NCBI GenBank assembly: GCA_018398765.1
Contig: JAHBMJ010001130.1
Coordinates: forward strand, 1-35,449
Source of the DNA: Chromera velia
Taxonomy: Eukaryota > Sar > Chromeraceae
DNA: 35,449 nucleotides
Direction: 5' to 3'
Positions within the stretch are counted from its first letter, which is position 1, and each line of letters begins with the position of its first letter. The notes beneath the pieces were generated by a model. The model was not told the DNA's origin, searched no databases, and was given only the letters and a program-made list of their open reading frames with translations. The translations under genes were made by a program, and so were the position numbers. Positions 1 to 10,800 of this stretch are shown here, in pieces.

Positions 1-1969
1 CATGGGCTTGTGACACCCTAGTAAAAGTAATCTAACGTCAGACTAGAAGATAACTTCCTATTTATATATAGCTCTGTCGTTTTACTTTATATGTGAAATC
101 TGTAAAACTAAAAAATGGTAGTCTAGGAGCGCTCTAGGAATTGAAAAAAAAATTTTAGGACTTCAAACTAAATTTTTGACCCAATGTGAGGCCCGTAGGA
201 CCTAACTAGTTAGTATAAGTCTTCACTAAGTCTACTTGGTCAGCTTGGTCCAACGCTGCCCCTTTTATCTGACAAACTCAAATCTTTGCTTTTTTCAAAA
301 CAATTATGCATTAATTTTGTCCCCCTAGGTAGTGTATACTTCAGTGTAATCAGAGTCATTATTAGACCTTATTACACTTTGTCTTGCATGCATTTTTCCT
401 CTTAAATGTTGTCGTTTGACACTCTCATTGAGGGTTTTATTCTCAAAAATCATCGTCATGTCTTAAAAAATCATCATCGCGCCGCGCCGCGTCGCCGACT
501 TCGTCGCGTCGACCTAAGTTCTGCGGGTGAAGGCCATCACGGTAGATTCTAAATCATCCAAAGTTCTGCACCCTGTATCTCAGAACACACTCTGAACTTC
601 TGCAACAAAGTTCAAGACTATTCCGAACTTCTGCAGTCTCAGTTCAAAGAGTCGATAGTGACAGGGGGGTAGGGCATAAGAAACATTCATGCCCCCCCCG
701 GCCAGAATGTACCAGAATGAAGGGGGGGGGCGTGGGACGGTATCTCTCGGAGTGTTCTGGACCAAAGACCTAAAATCGGACTATATTTTGCGGAAGGTGT
801 TTTTTGGACTGTTCTTATACAGAAAAAGTTAGAAAACATCTTTTTTATAACCTGTAAAAATCACTAAAAAGACTAAAAATCGGAGTGTGATCACTCTGTG
901 TGGAGTGTCAGGGTCTACGGACCTAAAATCGGAGTGTGTACCCAGACATACTCCGACAGATATTGACCCACAGGGGGGGGCGCCCCCCCCTTTCCCCCCC
1001 TTAAAGCTTCCCGAGTCTACTTATCATCCTTAAAACAGTAAAAAATTGAAGTGGATAAAGATGTATATCATTGAAGTCTACAATTTGATACAATTTGAAA
1101 GAGTGCGATTGCTTCATACTTAGTCTGTCCATCCATTTCTCTATCCTCACTCTCAGTCTGATCCAGTTATGACTCGAGCCATCCACCTACTCATCTATCT
1201 CAATTCATTCCAAGAGAAAGCCTCAGAAAGGAGAAAGCTTAATTCTTATACAGCAGATAAAATGGGAAACTCATTCATTTCCAAATCGGTCACAACCTAC
1301 AAAGTCAGACAAACTAACAATTTGACTGTACTGCAGCATATATACATGCAGTACAAATTCATGTAACACTTTGACGTATGTGTACGCGTGCATATATATA
1401 ACATATGCAATATTGCAAGCTGGCCATGGGAAGACGCTGCCCGGTCCCCTTCCCGGGGCCCTGCCCTCCCCGGCCCTCTCGGCCGGGGGAGGGGTATAAG
1501 TAAAGCCTAGACCCCCCTCAGCCCTATTTTGATCTTGATCTTCTGCTGCCCTCCCCCCCCCNCCCCCAAGTTTAGACAGTATGTATAGGTTTATGCACTA
1601 ATCTGCGCATCAAGCAGGTTGATATCCTGCAGACCGAAATCTTTCGTAAGTGACATCAAACACTAGGTCCAAGACATTAACGGCCTATTTCATGACGATA
1701 ATTATTTTTTTTTCTTCTATTTTTGAGAAAAAAAAAAGTAAAAAAAAGAAATGATCTCTAATTGTTAAGATCCTTCCCCTTTTTTTAGTATGAGCCTTCC
1801 TGAGCTTTGCTTTAGAAGTTGGATAGATCGAGTTGGTCTGTACACTTGCAAATAATACCATTAGACCATGTTAGACTTTAATCAAACATATTTAACACAT
1901 TACTATATGACATTAGATACTCGATTAAATAATAAAAACTTAATAAACAAGAACAAGCACCAATGAACG
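1..1969. other. AT-rich gene-free stretch with G/C homopolymer islands
   Basis: I see no convincing coding sequence here. AT-rich DNA is interrupted by short islands of G or C runs near 661-730, 968-1002, 1425-1500 and 1545-1566 (the last contains the only N, at 1562). The phrase CTAAAATCGGA or a close variant recurs near 768, 874 and 921. The composition suggests decayed repeats rather than genes. Confidence 0.6.
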
Positions 1970-1975
1970 CTACCT

Positions 1976-2463
1976 TATAGGGGGGTGATATTGGGGGGGG
2001 GGAGCCCCGGTCCCGTGCGGCTGGCAAGGCCGCGTGGAGCGCGATCCGGGTTCGTAGCACGGGGGGGGGGGCGTACCGTGCAGTAGACCCTAGGGTAGAC
2101 TATTAAAGCTAGCCAGAAGGACTCTGAACGAACAATCGCCCCCTGTAGAATGGCAACGACCGCCCCCTCTGGCCCCAACTTCATTCAACTTCCGAGTCAT
2201 GTACCTCTGTAGACAGGTCTGGTTATGCTTGGCTTGATCGATGCTCAGCTGTACTTATTCTCTTGATCTCGTGAAGGCTGGGCTAGGAAAGCGTAACGCA
2301 TACTGGAAAAAATCCTGCTGCCGCGCTGCATGGCCCGGCAGGGCCGTGCCGTGCGGAAGCCTTTTTTTACAGCACAGGGGGGGGGCTGTGCTGCCGTGCG
2401 GCTTTACCGTGCGGCACGGCCCCCCCCCCCCTCCTCATGCTAAAGGCATTTCACCCCCCTATA
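1976..2463. mobile_element. 488-bp non-autonomous DNA transposon (MITE-like), unclassified
   Basis: The ends are a perfect 13-bp inverted repeat, TATAGGGGGGTGA at 1976-1988 and its reverse complement at 2451-2463. Immediately outside each end is the direct repeat CTACCT (1970-1975 and 2464-2469), as expected of a 6-bp target-site duplication. The interior is GC-rich with long G and C runs and CCGTGCGG-type palindromic segments, and it encodes nothing recognisable. A 6-bp duplication does not point clearly to one superfamily. The call rests on the paired signal of perfect ends plus flanking direct repeat; a chance match is possible because the ends are low in complexity. Confidence 0.6.
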
Positions 2464-2469
2464 CTACCT

Positions 2470-3429
2470 TTATCTTATGTATAAGATCTAGATTTAAAAA
2501 ATACTATACTTCAAATATAGAACGATCTGGAAGCAGTGTGAGGATAAATATCTACCTAATAGAGTTAAAGTTTGACGTTTGTATACCATAACCATCACCA
2601 GCATTCCAAACATCCGACCGGGTCCATTGAGCATGGAGCAAAGCGCATGCAGTGCTCACTAGTATTTATATAATATAACTGCCCACGGTTCCGAAAAGTA
2701 TATATATCTATATTTTCTAATCTTTAAGGTCTGGATGTCAGAAGGGTTGTGGGTGTCAAACTACGGGGGCTCTTGGCCGCTCTCCAAAGTAGATACCCAC
2801 TAGAGATGCCCATCGACCGCAGTGGAGGTCTCCAACTAGGTTCCCAACCCATATGACTCAGCGCTGCTCAGCACACTTCCAGCAACTTTCTTAGACGAGG
2901 AGGTCACCATGGTATGGTCCATCAGTTTTTGAATATTCGGAGCAATGCCATTTGGAACGTAAGTCTCACTGCCCCGGTGTCTCGCTCTGCCAACCATTTT
3001 TGTGCAAATTGCTCCATGACTTCAGGGGAATACATTCCAAATAATTGGTGGCGATATGCCCTCTTTGTAGAAGCCAAGGTGAAAAGCGATGGAGTTCATC
3101 AAGTGACAGAGACGCGTCTGTACAGTATATTAATGATATAACAGGGGAGACGAAAGAAAACTTGAATAATTAATTAGGTCAACATAAACGGGATTACATG
3201 AGCAAAGCTGCAGTTTGATCCTCTCTTGTTAATAAAAGGAAAAGAAACCGCAGAGATATAAACTGAAAAAAAAAATACTGGCCTGTAGAAGCCTACTAAA
3301 AGGGACTGCATCATGGCATACTGCGACTGGGGGTAAAACGCATTATGACATGGAGTCGAAAGAGCAAATTCATAGTTTCAAATTGTCAACAGCTGTTGAG
3401 ACTACAGTCTGAAGAGAACAATTTGTCTG
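2470..3429. other. Gene-free stretch, weak coding traces only
   Basis: No gene could be supported. Around 2900-3130 both strands stay open for some tens of codons, but the readings switch frame and match no family I know. This could be an old element fragment. Confidence 0.4.
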
Positions 3430-3820
3430 ACCTGAAGCTCGTTCACGTACGTGGCTGAAGGTTGATTGCATCTGTTGTTTCTCTGTTCCGACACCTGGCT
3501 GGTCAGACTAGATCCCCACGTATCCTTGGTGCTCGTTCACGTGCATGGCTGAAGGCCGATTGCATCTGTGGTTTCTCTTTTCCGATGCCTGGCTGGTTGG
3601 ATTAGATCTTTGTGTCTATCTGGAAGGCTGCATGAAGATTGATTGCATCCATTTGACTGGTCGGACTGGATCTTCATGTGTGTCAGGGTGGCTGAAGGTA
3701 GATTGCGTCCGTAGCTCTGTGCATGGTTTTTCCGGGTTTTTCTCTAGCTTCCGACACCTGGCTGGTTAGATTGGATCTTTGTGTGTATCTGATATGCCTG
3801 AAGATCGACTGCGGCCGAAG
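3430..3820. repeat. Imperfect tandem repeat, about 3-4 units
   Basis: The phrase GGCTGAAGGTTGATTGCATC or a variant recurs near 3459, 3547, 3629, 3691 and 3799. CGACACCTGGCTGGTTAGA-type phrases followed by TTGGATCTTTGTGTGT recur between them. Spacing varies from about 60 to 110 bases, so the units are degenerate. The reading frame at 3545-3769 is a by-product of the repeat. Confidence 0.65.
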
Positions 3821-4503
3821 TTCAACGAAAATCTCTCCATTATAATACATTTGAGATCTCTATTCCTTTAGATTGAAGTGGCATGTGTTGTCTGGCTCAG
3901 ACTACATCTCCAGATTCTCTTTAGTGCACGTGTGTGCTATATAGATGGCCGCGGAAACACCGTGCGTGAAGTCAAACAGAAAGGGTCTCGACCTATAACT
4001 CTTAACCCGGTCCAGTTCAAAGTGGAAATTCTCTATCATACATTTGACTTCTCCATTTCTGTTGATGCGTGATATATGTGTGATTGTGTGCAACTGTGTT
4101 GTGCGGTATCGTGATGGGGGCATACGATCAGACAACATGTATGCGAGCAATGAGAGAAGTGCATGCGTATACGCCTGAGTCAAAGGGCTAGGTCAAGGGG
4201 TCTGGTATGGTTTTATGTAGTCTGTCGAGATCGCAGTATCTGCGACTCTGTATACTTTTAAGTTCTTTGTCTTTTTTGCATATGTGTCATGCTTTAAACG
4301 GCTTTAAAGCGCCATGCGCACATCTCTGTGCATCCCTTCTGCCAATGATACAGGTGCAGTGACAAGAGCAGACTTGAATGATCGAGATATTGCACCAACG
4401 GGAAATGCTCAACAAAAGGCTGGAACCGCCGCTGTCTTCGGCAACAGTTGCTGATAAAAGTAGCCGGCTTCTCCCCATGCTCTAGTGTATAGGCCCGGAC
4501 AAA

Positions 4504-5775
4504 ATGGTGCCTGAGATCATAGGTCTAGAAGCAGTTGTGCCCAGCGACGTCGGCAACACCTTGCACTCGTTCAAATACGAAGAAGAACTGGTCCAGTTTA
4601 TGATTCCCGACCTTCAAAAGTTGGCAAAGTCCTGAGGAACGTCGACCAGCACCTCGTTTGTGTGAATACAGACCGTCATAAGTACATACCACTGGAGGGC
4701 ATCGCTAGGCATCGCCTCGAAGTTGAAATCCGACCTCCTCTTTTTTTATATATTCTGCTGTGTATGTCAAAAACAAGACAGATGGAGATATAAACTTTGA
4801 TGTGGAGGAATTCGATTTTCTTTTCAGCGCCCTAGCACTCTGGGACCTACGCGACATAGCTGCGGCAGTTATAGAATTTAAGCTGTTGGTCAGAGAAAAG
4901 AAGGAACCGTTACACGGTAGGCCCGGGGGAGATGGTTAACCATGCATATAGATAGATGATGAAGCGTTCCAGTGAGATTGCATGTGTTCCCCTTCTTTTT
5001 CACTGCATGTATTCTTGCTGATTGTGTGGACTTCCATATGTTGAAGTTCACAACGGATGGTGTGATTATAAACCATTGCTCGTGCATATAGACTTCTCAG
5101 GGTAGTCAAGAGGCTCTTGTTGCCTTCCTGAAGGACGCATAAGAGGCTTTGATATGGACTCGGGCTCTGCAATGGGCTCTCAAGTAGACAGCATTGTCTC
5201 AGCAACAACCCTGACCCTAGTGCATCCACTCGCGTCGAGATGCTTTCTCGGACGTGACAGGCAGGGATGATTCTTTCGTGGGCGCCATAGAAACACGGAT
5301 GAAGTTACATTAAAAATCGTGCTAGAAGAAACGATAAATTCTATTGAACTGGAATTCAAACGCTCACAAAAAGCGCTTGAATCGCTCCTCTTCGTTCGAT
5401 CGGCACATTTGTTTTGGTACAATCATGTAGACTGGAGCTAGAACGCTCATTTTATTTCCCGTTGGGTCCTCTCAGAAGAAAACTGACAAAAATATTAGTC
5501 TAGCACTACGCTCCTTAATGATACTATCTGCTAAAGGGTGGACCCACGGCGATGTTCGCTGGCCCAAATATGTGAGCCTCAGGCGTAGACAGCAGTCAGC
5601 AACGTGTCTGTCGGTAGATTTGAGTACCGCAAAGGAAGTCTCACCAACTGATGGGCAAGATGCGCTGGTTTCTGATATGAAACTGCTATTAAAATCTCTT
5701 TTGATTAACACGAGAGTTCATGCAGAGGAAATTTATATATATAACGCAGCAGAAGACGTTAATGGTCTGGTTTAA
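4504..5775 (+). pseudogene. Kinase-like gene remnant (Crinkler/FunK1-type), frameshifted
   Basis: Six protein-like pieces follow one another on the plus strand in different frames: 4504-4635 (starts MVPEIIGLEAVV), 4629-4730, 4757-4939 (contains FDVEEFDFLFSALALWDL and IEFKLLVREKK), 5008-5091 (ILADCVDFHMLKF, TDGVII), 5292-5441 and 5461-5775. The fifth has a beta3-like TLKIV followed by a Glu-rich helix (IELEFKRSQKALESLL). The last has GWTHGDVRWPK, which matches the HGDxRWPN catalytic loop of FunK1/Crinkler-type kinases, then CLSVDLSTAKE in place of a DFG-like segment. The kinase similarity is recognised by motif; the order of pieces (an upstream domain, then N-lobe, then catalytic loop) fits a single ancestral protein. 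Stops and frame changes between pieces indicate a pseudogene, although short introns could explain some breaks. It sits in repeat-rich DNA with no partner gene. Confidence 0.5.
5461..5775 (+). CDS. Best-preserved kinase-like fragment with HGDVRWPK loop
   Basis: This is the longest intact piece of the remnant, open from Val at 5461 to the stop at 5775, with the first Met at 5518. It reads as a kinase C-lobe start: ISLALRSLMILSAKGWTHGDV, where the His-Gly-Asp triad would hold the catalytic aspartate, followed after a strand-like stretch by SVDLSTAKEVSP, where Asp stands at the metal-binding position. The segment then ends at LINTRVHAEEIYI, far short of a full C-lobe. As it stands it could not form a complete kinase. 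Whether it is transcribed cannot be judged from the sequence. Confidence 0.45.
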   Translation, partial: VGSSQKKTDKNISLALRSLMILSAKGWTHGDVRWPKYVSLRRRQQSATCLSVDLSTAKEVSPTDGQDALVSDMKLLLKSLLINTRVHAEEIYIYNAAEDVNGLV

Positions 5776-6745
5776 ATCTGAACAAATTCTAAATCAAAGT
5801 AACTGAGTTAAACTGACTGATTCTGTACACTAATAATTAAAGAAACTTGAACTCAAGCATACATCAGCAGTATCAAGTCATTCCCCTGCCTCTCCAATCG
5901 TTTGTTGCCCAACAAGCAGTTTAGTTATCCCTTTCTACCTAGCTTATTCTTTTTGTAACCACTAGCACGCAAGTGATTGAGGCCTCGATAAACCTGCCAG
6001 AGACTACTAGTAGGCGTCGGCTAAGGAAAAAAAAAAAGATCGCCCAAAACCCTTTACTTTTTTTCTTTTTTTTTTCTTTTTCAGTCAAACAACTGTTGTT
6101 CAGGTGTTGCACAAGTGTTGTTCATATGTTGCCTAGTGTGTTGCACAACTGTTATTAAGTGTTGTTTAGGACAAAAAAGTAAAAAAAAAAAAGATCTCCT
6201 CTGATCGCTTACTTTTTTTCTTTTGTTTTTCTTTAACCGACGCCTAGCTGCTAGATGTGCTAGATGGAAGCTTACTACTATTTTTTGCCTCTTTCAAAAG
6301 CTTTTACTCCTTTTGATTGACTGATGGCTAGCTGATGAAATGAATTGAAATTGAGTTCTCTAAAGAATGTCCAGTAGAATCTAGGGTGGAATGTTCGGTA
6401 AAAAAGTCCGGTTACCGGACATTTTGACTTACCTTTTTGAAAAGTCAACTCAGCATTTCAAAAAAGTCCGGTTAATGGATCTCAAGAAGTATAAGGAGTA
6501 TAAAGCTGGAAATTGGTGTACAAAGCGGGCTTAAAGCGCCTAGAAGCAAACACTAACTTTTAAAGGCCTTTGCCAATCATTTTTTATAACTGTCAAAAAT
6601 GTCCGGTTGTGTAAAATGGTAAGTCAAAAAAGATATATAGAATGGTGCATAGAACAAATGAGTCACAGTTGTTTACCAGCCTTTTTTTGCTTATTTCGTC
6701 GGGCATTAGTCAGTCAGTCTGAAAGAAAACGCATAGACTTTGCTT
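5776..6745. other. AT-rich intergenic stretch with homopolymer runs
   Basis: No coding sequence is supported. T runs near 6059-6085 and A runs near 6180-6192 flank a block with GTGTTGCAC phrases (6100-6170). The phrase GTCCGGTT recurs at about 6408, 6467 and 6600, once as the palindrome GTCCGGTTACCGGAC. The same GTGCAACAC motif appears in opposite orientation near 27196-27260. Confidence 0.5.
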
Positions 6746-7257
6746 TTAGTACTCCAAACACCTCAGCGACCATCCTATACGAAGGCTTTGCTGCAGCCTT
6801 GTCTGCAGCACCTGAGCGCTTTTTTGCTTCCGCCTGACGCCTAGAGGGTTGCCGGCTCCACCACGTGGCAAGCTTTGCTTGTGTCGGGGACGTAGTCGAC
6901 GCAATTCGCAGACTGAGTGAACCTGTCCCACAGCCCTTGATGGATGTCGGTGGTTGAACAAACCGAAGAGCCGCCTGCACAATGATGTTGAACCATGACT
7001 GCCCACATCTGTGCAGGTAATTGTGTGCCCCGCAAAAAATGGATTCATCAACGAACCAATCTGTACATTCGCATATGCGATCGAGCAGCTTTCCATCTCA
7101 CTAGCCCGTTGTTCACTGAATGAGAATGGGTACACAATTGCGGTGACGTTGCTTCGCCTAAGTTTTGTCCATTCGCACAAGGGAGAGAAAAATTTCCCGT
7201 CATCGGGTGTTACTGCGTGGGGGCAAAAACACTGCTTTTCGACGCCGTCCAGACGGA
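6746..7257 (-). CDS. Coding-like ORF, possible 3' exon of the lectin-like gene
   Basis: The minus strand is open from an acceptor-like TTTTAG just before 7257 to a stop at 6746. It begins RLDGVEKQCFCPHAVTPDDG and continues with a Cys-containing, extracellular-looking stretch (TKLRRSNVTAIVYPFSF, then MESCSIAYANVQIGSLMN). The lower half (6746-7010) is GC-rich, open in all three frames and less convincing; an internal acceptor at TGCACAG near 7010 could change frame there. If the exon at 7378-7452 is spliced at its internal GTCAGC instead of ending at TGA, phase would let this ORF join the gene upstream of it. Otherwise it is an isolated remnant. Confidence 0.3.
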
Positions 7258-7377
7258 CTAAAATTAAACGGAAAGTACTGGGATGCAAAGCACTAAGGAC
7301 CACGGTTCAGTTGCAGAATAAAGCACGTCATGACACGACATGCCACAGAAGGCAAAAAAATGATAAAACAAAACTAA

Positions 7378-7462
7378 TCAGACAGACAGAAATTTAAATT
7401 TTAGTGCTGCTTGCTGACTTGGAGACGGGTCCTCGATGGCGATCCAGTCAATCTGCAAGAGA

Positions 7463-7506
<44 letters not shown>

Positions 7507-7882
7507 GAGAGAGAGGGAGAGAGGGAGAGAAAAATAGGTCTCAAGAATTCAAATTTCGAACACGTATGCAGAGAACCACTAAGCGCCGCTGCAGTTTTCG
7601 TCGTGTTCACTCCAAGGTCCCTCTGCAATGTGATACTGCATGGCAACGAGAAAGATGAACGAGAATCAGCGAAAGAGTGTCTCTCGACAGAGGGTGGCCA
7701 ACAACAGGTTTGTTGTAGTTCTGCGGAAAACGACTGCTGGACGGACTGTTTCACCTGCGATGCAGATGTGTAGAAGTGACCTTGATATCAATATTCTCTC
7801 CGGTGTTGTTCTCCACAATGTAGGCGTTTTCGAAGTTTTTCGCGTCCTCTGCCGCTGCAATAGACGGCAGATTTGTTTGAAT
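7378..7882 (-). CDS. Exons 17 to 19: last lectin-like module and stop
   Basis: Exon 17 (7882-7781) follows ATCTCAG and reads IQTNLPSIAAAEDAKNFE, then NAYIVENNTGENIDIK. Exon 18 (7754-7611) reads VKQSVQQSFSAELQQ and later PCSITLQRDLG, ending at GTGAAC. Exon 19 (7452-7378) follows a CT-repeat tract and TTGCAG, and reads IDWIAIEDPSPSQQAALKF to TGA. 'ITLxRD...IDWIAI' repeats the module signature seen upstream. The gap between exons 17 and 18 would be a 26-base intron unless an earlier donor in exon 17 is used. All phases are 0. Confidence 0.5.
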
Positions 7883-10800
7883 CTGAGATGCGGGCTTGGA
7901 TGAAGTTGGACACTTTTTTTAAAACAGTATCGATGGCAGGTACAAAAACATGGAGTGAAATTCTGCGACCCGTAAGACACCTGAAAGTGTCCTAATTTCT
8001 TGAAAAAGTTCTGTAAATGCTCGAGTAGGTGCCACAAACGGCAGCGGCTGATTTTGAGTTTGCAGATGGAAGAGACAACATGTTGAACATGCCATCTGTT
8101 GGAAAAGCACACCAGCAGCAGCAAGGGATGAAAGAAAGCACCAGAGGAGACAGACAGCCACCGGGGGGGCACGCAGTCCCAGGCAGCTCACATGCATAAG
8201 TTATCGGAAAGCAGTGCGAATACAAAACAGTTCCTGGAATACTTGCGTGTGCCCTCGCATCCAGACTCGGAAGGTTTGATTCCTTCTTGCGGTAAGTGAT
8301 GACAATTCTCTGTTTTTCTTGGCGTCGTCAGCAGCTGACCGCTCACTGTTCCCTCTGGCGCCCTCGCGACCCTCGTCAAATGAAGATCGAAGCCACATTG
8401 AGTGACCGTTCCCACATTGGCGACAAACACAGGCCCTGCATTACTAGCACAGGATTTTGTGTCAATCCGTTTAGTTTAGCACATGGGATGTGTGAAGACA
8501 CTGCGTATATGACAGACTACAATCGTGGCGCACAAATGAACTCTAACTTTGCAGGGTGTCTCTTCGTGTGCACCCATAACTTTCCTTGCACCTTGCAACT
8601 GAAGAAGTCTTATCACTGCACTGTGACTCTTACCCATTCCTGGCTTGCAAGCTTCAAGCATCTAGCAGTATACGAAGAATGACTTGAACAGCGGAATGCG
8701 TGACAAACAGAAAGGCAAACAGGAATTGGTATGGCAGAATACAAGATGTGAGGAGGGGTAGGGACGAAGTCTGAAAAGACTCTCAAGGGGTTTTCATAAG
8801 AACAGACCGAGAAAGACAGAGAAAGGACGGGCACGAGCATTGTGCGAAAAGGTGTGAAGAGAAATGAGAGCATGCAACCTCTGGAATGAGACAGAGACAC
8901 AGGGGACAAGGGCAAATTGGGGGAAAAGGAAGAGGAGTCCTTTCGAGGAGATGAACCGACCGAGTGTTGGGGGAAATGAATTTTCTTCGTCTGCTCGCGT
9001 CTTCCCGTGCACGATGGCCCAGACGGATACGAGGACTTTCGGCAAAGAGCACTGCGGCTGGAACATCTCGTTGAATCTGACCTTCAGCGAGCACAAACCT
9101 GCATTCTCAAAAAGAGAAAGCAACGCAATACACAAATTGAGAGTACTAAAACAATACGTGCAGATGGTGGCATGGATGGGATGGAAAATGCTCCGCTGGG
9201 CCTTGGAGACATTGCAGCAGTCTCAGCCCGTTCCAGCGTGTGACCAGATGGCCTCCGGCCAGAAACACGAGAAGGGAATGGATCGTCCTGCTTCTTCTCC
9301 CCTATACTTGGCCCAAACAACCCACTGACCTTTTCCAGTGGCGGTGTAGGAAATTTGTGTGGTGCCTGTCTGACTTAGAGGCATTTGAAATCCTGCATAC
9401 ACGGACACAAATGAAGGAAGCCCCTTTGCAAAGCAACCGGGAAGGTCGATAGCATGGATGAGTGCAAGCAGCGGAAAAACCGCTTGGACGCAGAGACTTC
9501 CCTTCTCATGATCAGGGAAGGCTCACAGATGAAAGCGAAACGAGTGTCCATCTACAAATGGACAGGTGGACAGCACGTTGGTGACTTATGAGCGCTGATC
9601 GTTAGAATCAAAAGCGGGCCGCCCACCCTTCGGGAAAGCCATCCAGTCCACAAAGACTTGATTAGTCAGAGGCCAGGCTTCAGCACTGTCCAGTCGAAGA
9701 AGCCTGAGGGAAAACTCCTCATTTCTTTGGGGAGTGTCTTCAAGTACCAGAGAGTGAGCAAAAGTGCCCTGCTCGGTCAAAGCCTTTGTTTGCGCTTTCC
9801 TGCGAAGACCGACACAACCACCCAGATTCAAGCCAGGAAAGAGACTGTGTGAAAGAGACGGACACAACTCGCCCTTTCGGACCCGCACGCAGATAGATGC
9901 GGAAGGAAGTCACGCAAGGGAGGTGACGAGGGCGAATGAGAACGTCGGCAGTAGAAAGCGGGAAGGACAAAGATGCGTGAAATTAGGGAAGAGAAGAGAA
10001 GTGTACAAAATGTCACAGATTGTGCAAGGTAGCAAAACAGGAGCTGTCATACGGGTTGAGAGAACAACCAAGACACCACCGCAGTTTAATTGACAACGGT
10101 CAAGTCTTTCATGCGTGCACCCCCCATTATCCGCGAACATGGACCGAAGAAAGATTTCTCCTTTCGTGGTTCTCTGGCACCAGTTTCGCCCAGCCCGAAG
10201 CCAGTTTTGCAAAAAAGGGTCTTTTGCGTTTCTGAACGTCAGATTTACATTCGTTTGCTGGTGAGAGCAGCTTAATAAGAAGGGCTTCTTTTGACATATC
10301 TCAAACTTACTGCTCGTCATTCAACAGCGAATCAGTCTCGTTGGAAGTCGGAACAACTGTTCGAACAGATGCGAAGACAAGAGGCCTGCTTGAAGCGTCG
10401 TATCCACCTGTGAGAGGTACCCGCTTCCAGATGTTGGCATGCTCTCCGTTGCCAACCTGCAAACGTACAACGATCCTTCAACGGGTGATCCGACTTGCAA
10501 GAATGCACTCAAGGACTCGCGACATCGGGAGTCCTATATCCACAAATCTGCTGGAAGGCAAAAACCCAATTTTACAGCCCTCCACATTCCGCACTTGCAC
10601 ATGAAAGCCAAAAGATCTTTGTTCTGTCTGAGTGTATTCTCACCTGGAACAAGGAAGAAAGAGGGAGCAGGAGCGGAGTGGGGAGAAGAAGAAAGTTGGA
10701 CGGAAGGCTAGAGTCTAGAGATAGGAACAGAGAGGGAGGGCTGAAAGAGAATGCTGTAGTCGAAGATTGCGCAGCATGGTAAGTACAAGTGTCGGGTAAC

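Noticed and set aside
7404-7773. Plus-strand open frames of Glu/Arg repeats
   Set aside because: Created by the AG microsatellite and by the reverse strand of real minus-strand exons.
8864-9328. 154-codon plus-strand open frame
   Set aside because: It overlaps minus-strand exons 14 and part of the adjoining introns; the minus reading has splice sites and module motifs, the plus reading has none.
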